A DNA stretch of 64,000 nt from the NCBI GenBank assembly GCA_947652115.1, contig OX393570.1, forward strand, positions 3,296,317 through 3,360,316. The letters are read 5' to 3'. A model generated the notes under the pieces. The model was not told where the DNA came from. It was given only the letters and a program-made list of their open reading frames with translations, and ran no database searches. Both the position numbers and the translations under genes were made by a program. The first letter of the stretch is position 1; each line of letters starts with the position of its first letter. Source of the DNA: Blastomussa wellsi (lineage: Eukaryota > Cnidaria > Anthozoa > Scleractinia > Plerogyridae). Below, piece by piece: positions 1-11,506 of this stretch.

Positions 1-271
1 ATCTCTGCTTATTGAATCAGGCCATAAGCAAGTTGTAATCATTCCTTCTACCAGTCACCTCCCCATGGTACCTGTCACACTAATCTCTCAGTGGAGAATA
101 AAGAAACAAAGGTACAATGTAACTTGCCTTAATGGAGGTCCTTCAAGGAACCACAACATTGGTAGGACTTGGGCAAACCTGAAAGCAAACCACAAGGGCA
201 AGTCTCTGTGGTAGTGATTCAAATGCACCAGACAATCACCCGAATCACCAGAAAATGCCTTCGTATTTAGT

Positions 272-700
272 AAACTCTTTTATTGTTCGACTGTTTGGGG
301 AAATACATCCAAGTCAAATATAAAGAAGCTACAACTGGTCCAGAACTTTGCAGGAAAGATCATACTCGGCTTGAGAAAATTTGACCATATCTCTCAAGGC
401 CTTAAATCACTTGGGTGGCTTAGCATAGAGGATAAACTACGATTAAACACAGCCGTCATGGTGCATAAATGCTTACAACATCGGGTGCCCATTTATCTGA
501 AAGACAAATTTGTATATAGGTCACAAGTTCATAATAGACAACTTAGATCTGTTGATAACAATGAACTCAACTTGCCACATTGTCGGCTTTCTACTGGCCA
601 GAGGTCATTTGCCTTTCGAGGAGCAAAAGTTTGGAACTCGCTCCCCCTTGATCTAAAGTTAACTTCTTCACTGAGGACTTTTAAAAAAGAATGTATGTGA
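272..700 (+). pseudogene. LINE (non-LTR retrotransposon) reverse-transcriptase C-terminal fragment
   Basis: An open frame from about 272 to the TGA at 698-700 encodes the C-terminal end typical of LINE ORF2 proteins. Visible landmarks are a 'VWGNTSKSN' segment, 'LQLVQNFAGKII', a 'VPIYLKD' segment, and the closing 'RSFAFRGAKVWNSLPLDL' and 'FKKE' blocks. There is no start codon and no catalytic reverse-transcriptase core, so it is a 5'-truncated dead copy. It lies in an INTS10 intron in the same orientation as the gene, ending 80 bases before the next exon. I cannot assign the clade from this short tail. Confidence 0.8.
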
Positions 701-780
701 ACTGCTTGTAAAATCTCCCAGCTAACTACAATCCTTGATAATCTCATGTAAAATATCAAATTTCAATTAATGTTTTTCAG

Positions 781-3700
781 ACATGTTCAGCTGTCTTCCA
801 CAGCATGCTCAGCGTGAAATACTACTCAAAGCAGCAGGTGAGTAGTGCAGTTAAGATGGATTCTACACAAAGTTTTTGAGCAATAAGTGCAAAGATTAAA
901 TACTAATAATCAAATCTACTCATATCACCATGGTAACATTTTGAACACTGTTTGAAAAATCTTTAATACAGTTCTCCAAGTAACCATGTGATTAAATTCT
1001 CAAACATAATTGAGAAAGTTAATGTCACACTTTGTAAAAATGCTTCAACTGTATGTTATTTTGATTTGAACTGACATGAAACATGCATTTTGATTGAAAA
1101 ATGGATAAATTCAATTCAATTTTCTCTCCCGGAGTCAGCTTAATAGCCGAAATCTTGATAGGTTTTTCTTTACTCTATACAAAAGGTCATTTTGCTGTGC
1201 GATTTTTGCTAACTTTATTTTTTGCTTTTATTCCTGGAATGCTTGGGAAACTTCGGAAACTGTCTTAACCCTTAAAGACCCAGAAAATTACCATCACTAG
1301 TCTCCATTTATTTTTTGATACCAATTCTAAGGAGAGGTTTATCAGAATCAAGGCAATTTATCCTCTGTGCTTTAATCTCAAGTTATTTTGACCTTACACT
1401 TTGACACTTCTTTACCAAGGTCTCTGTTTATCTTTAAGGGAGATGTAAAGATTGCATTGAGAAATGCCGTATGATGTTACTGTTAATGAGACGATTTCCT
1501 GATGTCATTCCAAAGAATGGGGTAAGTTAATTTATAATACTTTTCCTGCTTGTGCAGACACTTTCCCTGCTCTTGAATGTATGTTTTACTTAACAAAAAT
1601 AAATATTATACAACATGCTGATGGAACAAAATGACTTGCAACATATACACGGTGGAACTCCACAAAAATGAGGATCCCTGTAACAGTATAGACAGGATGC
1701 TGTGCTAAACAATAATAATTTTCTTATAGGAAAATGAAGGACTCAGTCTTTGTTCATAACAAAGTAAAGTGGCCATACCAAACACATATACTAGCTAACT
1801 GACAAGTTCCACATGCACTGTATTTATACTAAATTTGTTTTCTGTTAATTTTTTACTTAAGGTTGCCTTGACTGAGATGTTGATTGATGCTGAAAACTCT
1901 GAATACCCAAATGCTCCTGTCAATCCTTATAGAAAGTTATTAGGTAAGGATCCAATTTTGAGTGCAGCTTGAGCAAATGTTTGCAATATAGTAACTATAG
2001 ACTGAAGATTTGTATTTATTGATCAGTAAATGGTGTTAAATACTTTTCAGTCTGTGATGTATTGCCTCATTTGCTGGCCAGTGAAAATATGGCTGTCGAT
2101 ATTTCAAGCACAGACAGTAGCAACAGTCAAGATGATGAGGTTTGTGGTTTGTGAATTTTAAATGCTGCCAATTGCTGACACTGGATCCCTTAATTCATTT
2201 AACAAATCCCTTTCAAAATAAAATGAAAACTGTCCTCAAGAATCACAAGAGATACCAGTAAGCAGCCTGGAATTCAGACAGTTGTTTAAACATTTTTTTA
2301 ATGTTAATTATCACTGAGACGCACACAGAATCAGATTGTGGCAAGTTGCTTTATTTTCTCCAACCAGGTTGTCAGACCACACAGACTTTTTCAGCCCCAG
2401 TGGGAACGTGATTTCTACTCTATCTTATTCTAATGTCAATGACTATATTATTGTCTAATGATTTCTATATCTATAAATTATTTCAAATATCTTGGAGTGA
2501 TCAATATAATTAAACCACTAACAAAAATATGATCATGGCATTTTATATTTCTTCCTTTGCAAACCTAAAGCACTGTATCACCCTTTACCAAACCCCGCTG
2601 GGATCAAACTACCATTTTTAATGTGTTACATCTACAGTATGTCACTATATATTAAGTCCTTTTTTCAAATAAACTTGGAAGTAGCGAATATTTTCTTAAA
2701 GGAGCTCTCACTGTCAATTGAAACATGTCTTGAAAGGTTTAGCCTAAGTTTTCAGACTTTCTTATTTGAACCCATCCTAATTGTTTCTTCAAAGAGTTTT
2801 TATTCATATTTGGTTATCTATTATTTCAAGGTTTTCTCAGATCTGAATTTATTGATTACTAAGCTGGCTCTATTTTATGGTAACAAAGTCCCTTTAAGTA
2901 GACAAATTTCAAATGGAAAATGGTTGACCAAAAAGTAAAACATGATGGGGATTGGTGATAATTAGACAGATTACAAACAACTAAAAATGTTTTGAGCTTT
3001 CAAGATGTGTCATAACTTAGATTTATCTGTTTCTATTCAGGACTGTCCGTCTGGCATTTCTCAGGCTGACTGTCTGTCTGGCATTTCTCTTCCTCAAGTA
3101 CACAAGTGGTTAGAGTTAGCCATTCATTTCTATGTCTCGTGTGCCACAGCCCACAACTTCCTTTCTGAGAATTGTGATGCTCAGCACAGCATTGTAGACA
3201 CGAGCATTATTGCTGAGGTACTGGATGGCAAAGGCCCCTGGGTAGCGCTACATGAGCTGTTTTATTTAATTGCAAAGAAATGTGGCTGGATGGAGATTTG
3301 TAGGATTCATGACAGGCTTGATCCTATAAAGTACAGGTAAACAAGTATGTCAGGCTGTTTTATATGTAATAGAATCATTTTTGAAGACAAGTGGCAGTGG
3401 TCAAAATCGTGACAGAGACATGTGTTTCAGAAGATTTTAAGACACCAAGAAGAGACTTTTTGAAAATGTGCATGACATGGAACAGAGTGCTATTTTCTGA
3501 CTAAATTAGAAGTGCTTGTCTGGACTCATTATCAAACATAATGGCTGAACTATAATTGCTTATTTCAGAGGCAGTAATGACCATTGGGCTAGCATATCAG
3601 AACTACATCACAAATTGAAGAAGATGTCGAAACATAGCTTGGAAGAGGGCACAGAGGAGGAGATACTGGAGAAAACTGGGGTCATGTTTGCTGCTATCAT

Positions 3701-6700
3701 TATATTTTTGCAGACTGTCTGGGAATATTGTCGTGTTGTCAACAGACTCGACCTAGTTTGTAAGTACTGATTCTACAACCTTTCTTGAGTTATTTACAGT
3801 AGCGTATATTATAAATTCTTAAGTCTGTACATAAAACCCTAGTATTCAGATACTAGGGTTTTAAACAAAAGCTATTGAGTAATACAGTTTCATATAAATA
3901 CAGTTTTATACGCTGCACAAGGTGGTTGGTTCTAACTGTCAAGTCTGTAGATGAAACCCTTGTTTGACCATTCAAATGAAAGCTATTGCTCTATAGCTAT
4001 TTATTATGCTGTACAAGGTGGTTCTAACTGTGGATGAAACCCTGGTGTGTGTCCATTTAATTGAAAGCTGTTTGTTTACTGGTATTGTTTTGCAACAACT
4101 GAAAGTGAGTTTTTTATAAATTATTTTTAACTTGTCAAGCACTTTAAAGGGCAATAGGGAACTCATTAATAATTATTATGACAAGGACTTGCCATCTTTT
4201 TTAATGTGCATTTATGTGCTGGACTCCATGTCAAACAGTCCAAGTTCAAGTTGCATTGTGTTCTTAGGCAAGACACTTAACTCTCACAGTGCTTCTCTGC
4301 ACCCAGGTGTATAAATGGATACCAGGACAACCTGACCAAATGCTGGGCGTGGACTAGCATCCCATCCAGGGGGGAGGGGGAGGTGGTAGCAATAATACTC
4401 GTAGCCACTTCCTGCTGCAGACACTGCATTGCTTTGAGTCAATTGGGCTTAAATAAGGCTTTTATTACCGGTACTTTTAACATTAATTCGTAGATTTACA
4501 ACACTTTGTCCTTGAAGAGTTAACTCTGAAATTTGTGTAAATTGTTTGTTTGACAGCATCATCTGGTTTAGTGTTTCCTTTGGTTCTGATAGAGGACAGT
4601 GTGACAGATGAAACTCACCAAAATGCAATCCATGTATCCAGCACTCCCACTAGGGGAGGTAACGACAGGTAGGAAGGCCCTATCCAGAACCCTGTGTAGG
4701 GTTGCAGATCTAGGGGAGGGGAGCAGGGGAGGGGAGCAGAGGACCATGGCCTAACAGGTTTGTCATTGACAAAGATAGTAGATTTTGAACCTTTTCAATC
4801 CCAAGATTGAAATAATTTGACATTATTCCCCAATTATATGGCAATTTTAGCTCTGATATTTTGCTGGTATATTCAGACATGTCCCTAGTTATCCGTTTAT
4901 TTTATATTTTATGATTTCCACAATGAGACATGAGGTTGTTTGTTTCTCCCTTCTTCATCAAAGCCCAGCACCAAAGAAGAAAAAACGGAAATTGGCATCC
5001 GTAAGTATGATAGCACATTTTATTGTTTTTATTTAATATGCACTGTTGTTACATGTACATCACCTATTGTTCTATTTAGTATTTAAACATTTTTATCGTT
5101 ACTTTTTTGACTTGATAATGATGTGAGCTAAACATCGAAACGTCATCTTGACAAACACTTTTTAATATGCTTTTTCTAAATGTTTTATCGCAATTTTTTA
5201 TCGTCAAACGTTTTAAAAAACCGCTTCTTATTCGTGTTCAGTAAGTATCAAAATAAAAATAAATGGACAAGCATTCACAAGCCCAGTTACTCAGGAAAAG
5301 AGTTTTCTGGCCCCCCCCCCCCCCCCCACATGCAGGAGTGTAGCTATGGGAGACTCATGATTAGCGAGGTCATAAACCACAAGGCCACGCTCGCCTTCTA
5401 TCAGTAAGTAATGGTAATAGGACTGAGTGTAGTCCAAATCGGTCTGTAATCATACGAGTGATTAATTAAATCGGACGACCGCGTAGCGGGAGTCCAATTT
5501 TGTTTATCACTCGCATGATTACAGACAGAATTGGACGACACTTCTTTACGATTTATCATGACTGCGATAAAAAACTGAAAAAAGCGGTGTTTGAAAATGA
5601 AAGTTCTAGGATTTCCAGTCATATTATGGAACCAAAGAATAAGCGCGCGCATGCGCAGCACACAAACCTTGTTATTGGACACATTAGCTGCTCGCGCTCC
5701 AATTTGGTTAAAAATAGGGCGTACTGAGAACCACTCAGATTTGCTAATTTTGTTATAGTTATGATTAAAAACATTTCGTGGACTGAGTAAAGAAACACTT
5801 GTGAAAGCATAGAGCAACAGTTTGCCCTTTGACATAAGAGTTCCTTTCATCATTGCAGGGAAGGCCTGGTTCCCCTGGGAAAGAGGATAGCAAGAATAAA
5901 CAACCAAACATTATGATCGATAAAAGTGAGTTATGGTTGCATTGCATGTATTGTTATGAAAAAGTTCTATGAACAGTGGGCTGATGCTAAATTCACCCAA
6001 ATGAAGATCCAGAAGTCCAGAAGTTTGAGCCTAATCAGGGATTTTGTGCATTTTTGTTTGTTTGAATTTGCATAACATTCACTTTCTTCTGCATCTACTG
6101 TAATTACGTTCAAAGCCTGGTCCAGACGTTTCAGGTTAGTTGGAGCACTGTGCGAAAAGCAGAGAGTGAAAAACCCAAGGGGCTTCATTCCACTTGCTGC
6201 TCTTCATGCAGCTTTCTAACTAACGTAACGCCTGTAGAAGAGATTATTACATTCAGTGACTCTTCTAATCTCGAATCAATTGCTTTTTTCTGATATCTCA
6301 TTTAGATTGTGGCTCAGTGAGTCAAAGCCTTTCAGATGACTTTGCTGTTTCAGTTGAGGCGTGGCATCTTCTAAACACACATAACGACTATAAAAACGGT
6401 ACGTTTTAAACGAGATTTCTTTCTGAAATATTACAACTTGTGCTATCTTCTTCCAGGGTTTACATGTTGTCCTTTCAACTAACCAAGAGCAAACCCATTG
6501 ACTTTGAATACCCGCGTTTTCCTACGCTTTCCCACCCTTGGTGCCCGTTGCCATGTTTTTGCTTCGCGTTCTGACTGGCTGCTTCCATGGTATGGGTACC
6601 TTTTGATTGGTTTCTATATATTTTTCGAAACAAAGTTCCTAGGAAACTGTCTTTATGACTGCCATATTTAAAAAAAACTCTATTTTTACGCACAATTTTT

Positions 6701-9700
6701 ACCTAAATCCCTAGTTAGAGCTCGGCGATCTATATTATAGCCAATATAAACCGTTTTTATTCTATAACTTTTTTTGTTTTCAGATTTTACAAGGCTGTTA
6801 AACGAGTGGGAAGTGGATCAGTGGAATTGGATGGGAACATTTAAAGTGGATAGACTTATATACAAGGTAGCAAACTGAACATAAACCATTACCTGACTTT
6901 CTATGCATTTAGTCGCATGAGACTGAAAAACGTTACGTACATAGTAACATGTGGGTAGATGGCAGAGGCAAAGGAATTACATTTGGGAAAGCACATCTTG
7001 AAAAAACAACCATTAGGCCGCCACGCCCGTAAAAGATGATTTATCTTAGTAATCCCCCGGTTTAATAATTCTAGGGAAAATACAAGAAGGCTGTGGAATT
7101 TCTTCAAGAGCAACGGCTTTCCTTGGAACAGGACTCCTCTGTAAATCAAGAGGTATGCATGTTTTGTTCGTCCAGGAATTGCGATTCAAACCGGGTTCCT
7201 CTGAAGGTAGTAACTTGGAATACTCGACACCATTCTCGCCACCAGACCCAATTGTCCCTCTTAGCCGGTGACGCCTGCGCATGAAAACCAGGTGACTGGC
7301 TAGCTAGGCTTTGGGACATGTGATCTGATTGGCTAGATTTTAACATAGGGAGTTCAAGCAAACCACCCTTTGTGTATAAGCTGTCGTTAACACCTAAACA
7401 AATGCTTTGACTAAGTTACCGAGGACAAGCAGTAGTATTCGCACGACAGGTAAAACGCAGAGTCAACGGCTGTAGTTTTCATTGATGTTTTTGAAGAGTT
7501 TGAAGCATAACGTGTAAGTCAAGAATGTTTCTTGAAATCGTTAAAAAATACAGTGGGAAATCAAACGAAGCGACAAAAATGATGAATAATTGGCATATGA
7601 AAGAGCATTTGCCTGTTTTGGCGAGAACTGTACACACGCGGTATGCTTGACCGTGTAGGGACTGGTTCTATGTCTCCGCCATGGTACAGACCGGTACAGT
7701 TTCCCAGATCGTGTCTATGCAGTCAATCCTAGAAGCCCTTGCACGACTATACGTCACGTAATTTCTCGGGTTTCCCGTGTAACTTCTGTCGCGACACAAG
7801 TATTGTAGACAAGCTGACAAAAACGCTGCCGAGAGTGACAGTTTCTTTTTTTTTTTTTTTGTCGTTTTTGTTTCAGTTATTGATTAGAGGAGCCATTCAA
7901 TTGTCCTGCTGCTATTTCCGCCTGGATGAACACAAGGTAATCACAAACAATAACAACAAATTGCCCTTTTTGTTAAGGAATTATTTTATTTCGTGCCCAA
8001 CCTCGTCCCTAGAACCGCTTGGCCCTTGGCCCATACGCCTATACACCCTGTAGCCCTTGGCGGGGCCCGAGTTGGGGGTATGCTTATCTTTTGTCATTAA
8101 TGTCAACAGAGAGCGTGCGAAGAAGCCCTTTATGCCCTTGAGATCTTTTCGTCCAGAAGATCGCCTGGCGAGAACGTGGCTCTCAAAAGAACAACGTCGA
8201 TTCATATGGGAAAACTTGATACGAGTGGAAACGAATCTTCGATATCGGGCTCCACCTCCTCACCCTCTGGTAAATGAGCACAGAATCTTAAAAACTTCCC
8301 CGAATGATTGTTTGCGAGGGTAAAATCATTATTATTCAACAAATTGTCGCATTTCCCATATATGGTAATGAAATGATTGTTATCCGTTATCTGTACTTGA
8401 CAGATATCCTGCGATATACGTTAAGTAAAGATAAGTCGGCCGTTGTCTCGCAAAGCCCCGCATAACGGCAACTTTTCTCGCTGGAAAATGCGCTTCGTTG
8501 ACAATTTGTTGAATAAGAAAACAATTATCCTGCTCAATCTTGCGGAATATCGTCTGATTTTAGCCAACTCGGCCTACGGCCTCGTCGGCTTAGTATCAGG
8601 CGATATTGCGCAGGATAATTGTTAGTTATATGTGTGAGATGCCTTAGATCGGCAACGCTGTAGATTTTTCATGGCCACGAAACTTTACCTAAATAGTGCC
8701 AATCCACACCGGCGTATAGGTACCGGCGAGTAGTTGTGGCAACCTGGATGCTATCCAGAGGGGGTAGGGCAGCAATTTTAGTCGTCACTTCGTGTGGTGG
8801 TACAGAAATCAGAGTTCAGCGTAGACACCTATGAGCTCTTTATAGCCTTTTTCAATCCCCTGAAGTTTACAATGTTACATTTTTCATTCCATGGAACTCG
8901 CAGGTCGATGCTTGAGGTTGATCCAGTGCAGTGCGACAGAGGTGCTATCCTTTACTGTTCGACTGCTTCTTTCGTCACTCAAGGTAACCACTTCTTTTCG
9001 GACTGATACCACGTTACTGGAACTCATGGCTTGTCTTTTGATTTCTTTTTTTTTTTCAACAGCAAAGACTGGCGACAGGAGTACGAAATGACACGCTTCT
9101 CGGTCACGTGATAGTCCTTCTTCAGTTTGGTTGGCCCAGAGAGGAAGGGACCTTTTACGAACTCCTGGATAAGATCCGTGATCAGGGTGGCCTGAAATAC
9201 AGAGTATTTTTTAACTACGTGAACAGTATCCTTTTTTACCTTTTTGACCCAGCGGTTACACTAGAGTGCACCTAACCCCAAAATATTTTTTTCGCTAGAA
9301 TAAACCTTTGCACCAATTTGAAACGCATTGCACCTTTTTACCAAATTCTGACTATTTACAGCATTCAAAAGTTACGATAAACTGTGCATCATTTGTTCCA
9401 CGACCGAGTCAGAAGGGGCGTGGGTCTATTCCCGATTTGACGTCACAAACTGATTTGCATGCATGTTCACAAAGACTTGATGCGATGCAAATCATTTTGT
9501 GACGTCAAATCAGGAATAGACCCACGCCCCTTCTGACTCGGTAGTGGAACAAATGATGCACAGTTTTTCATAACGTTTGAATGCTATAAATAGCCAGATT
9601 TTGGTAAAAAGGAGAAACGAAAGGTGCAATGCGTTTCAAACTGGTGCAAAGGTATATTTTAGCCAAAAAATATTTTGGGGTTAGGTGCACTTTAAGATGA

Positions 9701-10940
9701 AGAGGGAAGAAAAAGTGAAAGAGAACTTTTCTTTCACTTTCTCTCCCTCTCCCTCTTCTTCCTTTTGCTCACCAATGAATACTAGCTAAGCTAAGGTGGG
9801 TTGGGAAGTGACGGATAGCTCAGGTTTGCATGATTGCGTGCCTACATTCTGTTCTTTACTTGTAAAAAACGATGTTTCTTGTGTTTCGTTTCCCCAGCTC
9901 TGCAATTGGCTTTGGTCGTTCTAATCAATTAGAGCAGGCACGCTTTTGTTTCGACCAATCAGACATCAAACCAAATTTGACGAGACTGTTGTAATGTACA
10001 ACTAAGCACGAGAGACGTTTTCCGTGCCAAGCATCGATTGTATAGTTATAAACCGAACGTATTGTTACTGGTTCGTTGGTTTATTAAAGGGGAAAATGAT
10101 TGGTTAAAGTTGCCAGATGTCATTATTTTTACGAACATCGCTAGAAAACCGCTCCTCGTTACTTAGATTCACTTAACCGCTGACAGATATCGACATTTTA
10201 GAGGAATTTGCGCATCTCTACAGTGACGATACCTATAACCTTGATTTAGTTCCTCATTCCACGTCTGGTTCAAGGTAATTTTAAATTTCCTGCTACAGAA
10301 GTCTTTTTGATGCGTTGTTATTGGTATTGGAATTTTCTTATTGCATGCATTTATGAGGATAACGATATGGAACCCAGAACAAGTCCTGCTGTCGTTCTGA
10401 CCATTCTCTAACAATGTAAAATGCAAAACAAGCTCTATAATAGGGGCTTGTCAACGAAAAGGTATATGCTATCTTAATAGAGAAACCCGGAAGAATTTTT
10501 GGGGCTGAGATTAGGGGGGAGTGGGTATTTTGGAATTGTATGGTTATTACTGACAAGTACTGAGCGATAATTCCTTGCCGGCTCTTGTTATTCCATAAAA
10601 CAGTGAACGGCAAACACTTCATTATGTTTCTCTCGAATTCTTATAAATCCCTTTTGTGTCGCGGGTTGCAGCTAACTAATTTGAGCGGGCCATTTCTACT
10701 TTTTTGACTATATAGCACAGAATCACGGGAATAAAAAACAGGGTATCCCCATCTGAATTCTTATGAATTGATACTTTATCCTTTTCATCTTTCAGTAGGG
10801 CCGTGACACGAGGGGTCAACAAGGGAGCCAAAGAAGATTCCCGTGCCGCCTTGGAGAGACAGGTTGCACGCAGTGACGACAGCTTCGAGCCACTGCTAAG
10901 AGTTTTCTTTCAAAATGAGAAAGATTCTCTTCTAAGCTGA
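781..10940 (+). CDS. INTS10: Integrator complex subunit 10 (5'-partial; 18 coding exons in window)
   Basis: INTS10 is a subunit of the Integrator complex, which processes snRNA 3' ends and attenuates paused RNA polymerase II; it belongs to the INTS10-INTS13-INTS14 arm. Exons were joined by reading frame and GT-AG sites: 781-837, 1439-1521, 1862-1943, 2051-2139, 3041-3336, 3569-3759, 4557-4668, 4964-5000, 5859-5925, 6306-6398, 6784-6866, 7075-7152, 7877-7936, 8110-8269, 8904-8983, 9063-9225, 10187-10274 and 10796-10940 (TGA stop). They give about 654 residues. Family-like blocks include 'CDVLPHLLASEN', 'PLVLIEDSV', 'LLGHVIVLLQFGWPREEG', 'FFNYVNNIDILEEFA' and the C-terminal 'AVTRGVNKGAKEDSR'. 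A basic 'KKKKRKLA' in the exon at 4964 looks like a nuclear localisation signal. The animal protein is about 700 residues, and the first exon here already starts inside it, so roughly 100-120 N-terminal residues lie upstream of the window. Small exons and edge choices are by frame, not by transcript. Confidence 0.93.
3041..3094 (+). repeat. 27-bp in-frame tandem duplication inside an INTS10 exon
   Basis: The exon opens with two adjacent 27-base units, 3041-3067 and 3068-3094. They encode 'DCPSGISQA' and 'DCLSGISLP'. The length keeps the frame. It sits at the exon's acceptor end, in a variable region between more conserved blocks. Confidence 0.8.
3815..4075 (+). repeat. Degenerate tandem repeat, about 2.5 units of roughly 100 bp, in an INTS10 intron
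   Basis: Recurring blocks are 'gtctgtagatgaaaccct', 'tgaaagctattg' and 'gtacaaggtggttctaact'. The first unit also holds a short perfect palindrome around 3838-3862. It is intronic, with no coding sense. Confidence 0.6.
4236..4400 (+). mobile_element. SINE-like dispersed repeat, fragment (family S1)
   Basis: The block with 'aagacacttaactctcac', 'aggtgtataaatgg' and 'actagcatcccatcca' recurs in reverse at 49981-50289 and in part at 20186-20362. The tRNA-like head is missing here. It sits in an INTS10 intron. Confidence 0.6.
5311..5327 (+). repeat. Poly-C tract of 17
   Basis: An uninterrupted run of 17 C in an INTS10 intron. The minus-strand G run could form a quadruplex and is a likely sequencing or assembly length error spot. 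Confidence 0.9.
5427..5541. mobile_element. Palindromic MITE-like element in an INTS10 intron
   Basis: Left arm 'GTCTGTAATCATACGAGTGA' at 5442-5461 pairs with right arm 'TCACTCGCATGATTACAGAC' at 5507-5526, and weaker pairing extends outward to about 5427 and 5541. No coding capacity. Confidence 0.65.
8334..8622. mobile_element. Double palindrome (MITE-like) in an INTS10 intron
   Basis: Two stem-forming segments lie side by side. 'ATTCAACAAATTGTC' at 8334-8348 pairs with 8500-8514. 'ACAATTATCCTG' at 8521-8532 pairs with 8611-8622. The short open frame inside is not conserved-looking. Confidence 0.65.
8708..8815 (+). mobile_element. SINE-like repeat fragment (family S1)
   Basis: Contains 'gtataggtaccggcgag' and 'tggatgctatccagaggg', matching the body of the S1 repeat seen at 4236, 20186 and 49981. 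Diverged and truncated, in an INTS10 intron. Confidence 0.45.
9266..9690. mobile_element. Long (about 425 bp) near-perfect palindromic element
   Basis: Termini 'GTGCACCTAACCCCAAAATA' and its complement lie at 9266 and 9690. The arms are about 200 bases and pair almost throughout, including a segment with 'gacgtca' and 'agaaggggcgtgggtct' on both sides of a short loop near 9460-9475. It is a MITE-type element in the intron between the exons at 9063 and 10187. No clear target duplication was found. A separate purine/pyrimidine hairpin follows at about 9697-9762. Confidence 0.85.
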
Positions 10941-11312
10941 CGAACACAACGTACGCGTACCTCGAAATGTAAAACCAAAGCTTAGATTTAACGAGAGCGA
11001 CCAAATTATATTTTAGGCCAGCGCTTCAAACCTAAACCACAGGCAGTGCACCTGGACACATGTACAGTAATTTTTAACAGGTCCATTTAGCGTTAGATTC
11101 TCGTAGATGTAAACTTCTGATATTTAACGTATTGATGTCATGCTCAAGATACTGCGCCATTAATAGAATACTCTGTCCCCTCGTATGAGTAGTCTTTTCA
11201 GTCTACTTCTGTTGACAATATAGAGAACAGGAACTGCGACAACATGATTTCCCACTTACCGGTAGATGACTTTTCCACACCTGGCATCAGTTTTTTATGT
11301 TCATTTGTTGGT

Positions 11313-11318
11313 AATAAA
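11313..11318 (+). terminator. Candidate INTS10 polyadenylation signal (AATAAA)
   Basis: First AATAAA after the INTS10 stop, about 370 bases downstream. It sits ten bases before a palindromic element. Confidence 0.5.
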
Positions 11319-11322
11319 TGTT

Positions 11323-11506
11323 CATAGACCCTATGAATAAATGGTTCTAATTTAAAATTCTTTTGTATGTATGTAAATTAACCTCACTAACCTCGTTTAA
11401 AAGTAAAAATTCTTTTGAATTACCAACTCAAAAACGAGGTTAGTAGGGCTAATTTAAATGAATGCAAAATAATTTTACCTTGCAGCCATTTATGCATAGG
11501 GTCTAT
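11323..11506. mobile_element. Palindromic MITE-like element at the INTS10 3' end
   Basis: 'CATAGACCCTATGAATAAATGG' (first 20 bases shown by eye at 11323) pairs with 'CCATTTATGCATAGGGTCTA' ending at 11506. Inner arms around 'cactaacctcg' and 'cgaggttagtag' also pair. About 184 bp. Confidence 0.75.
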
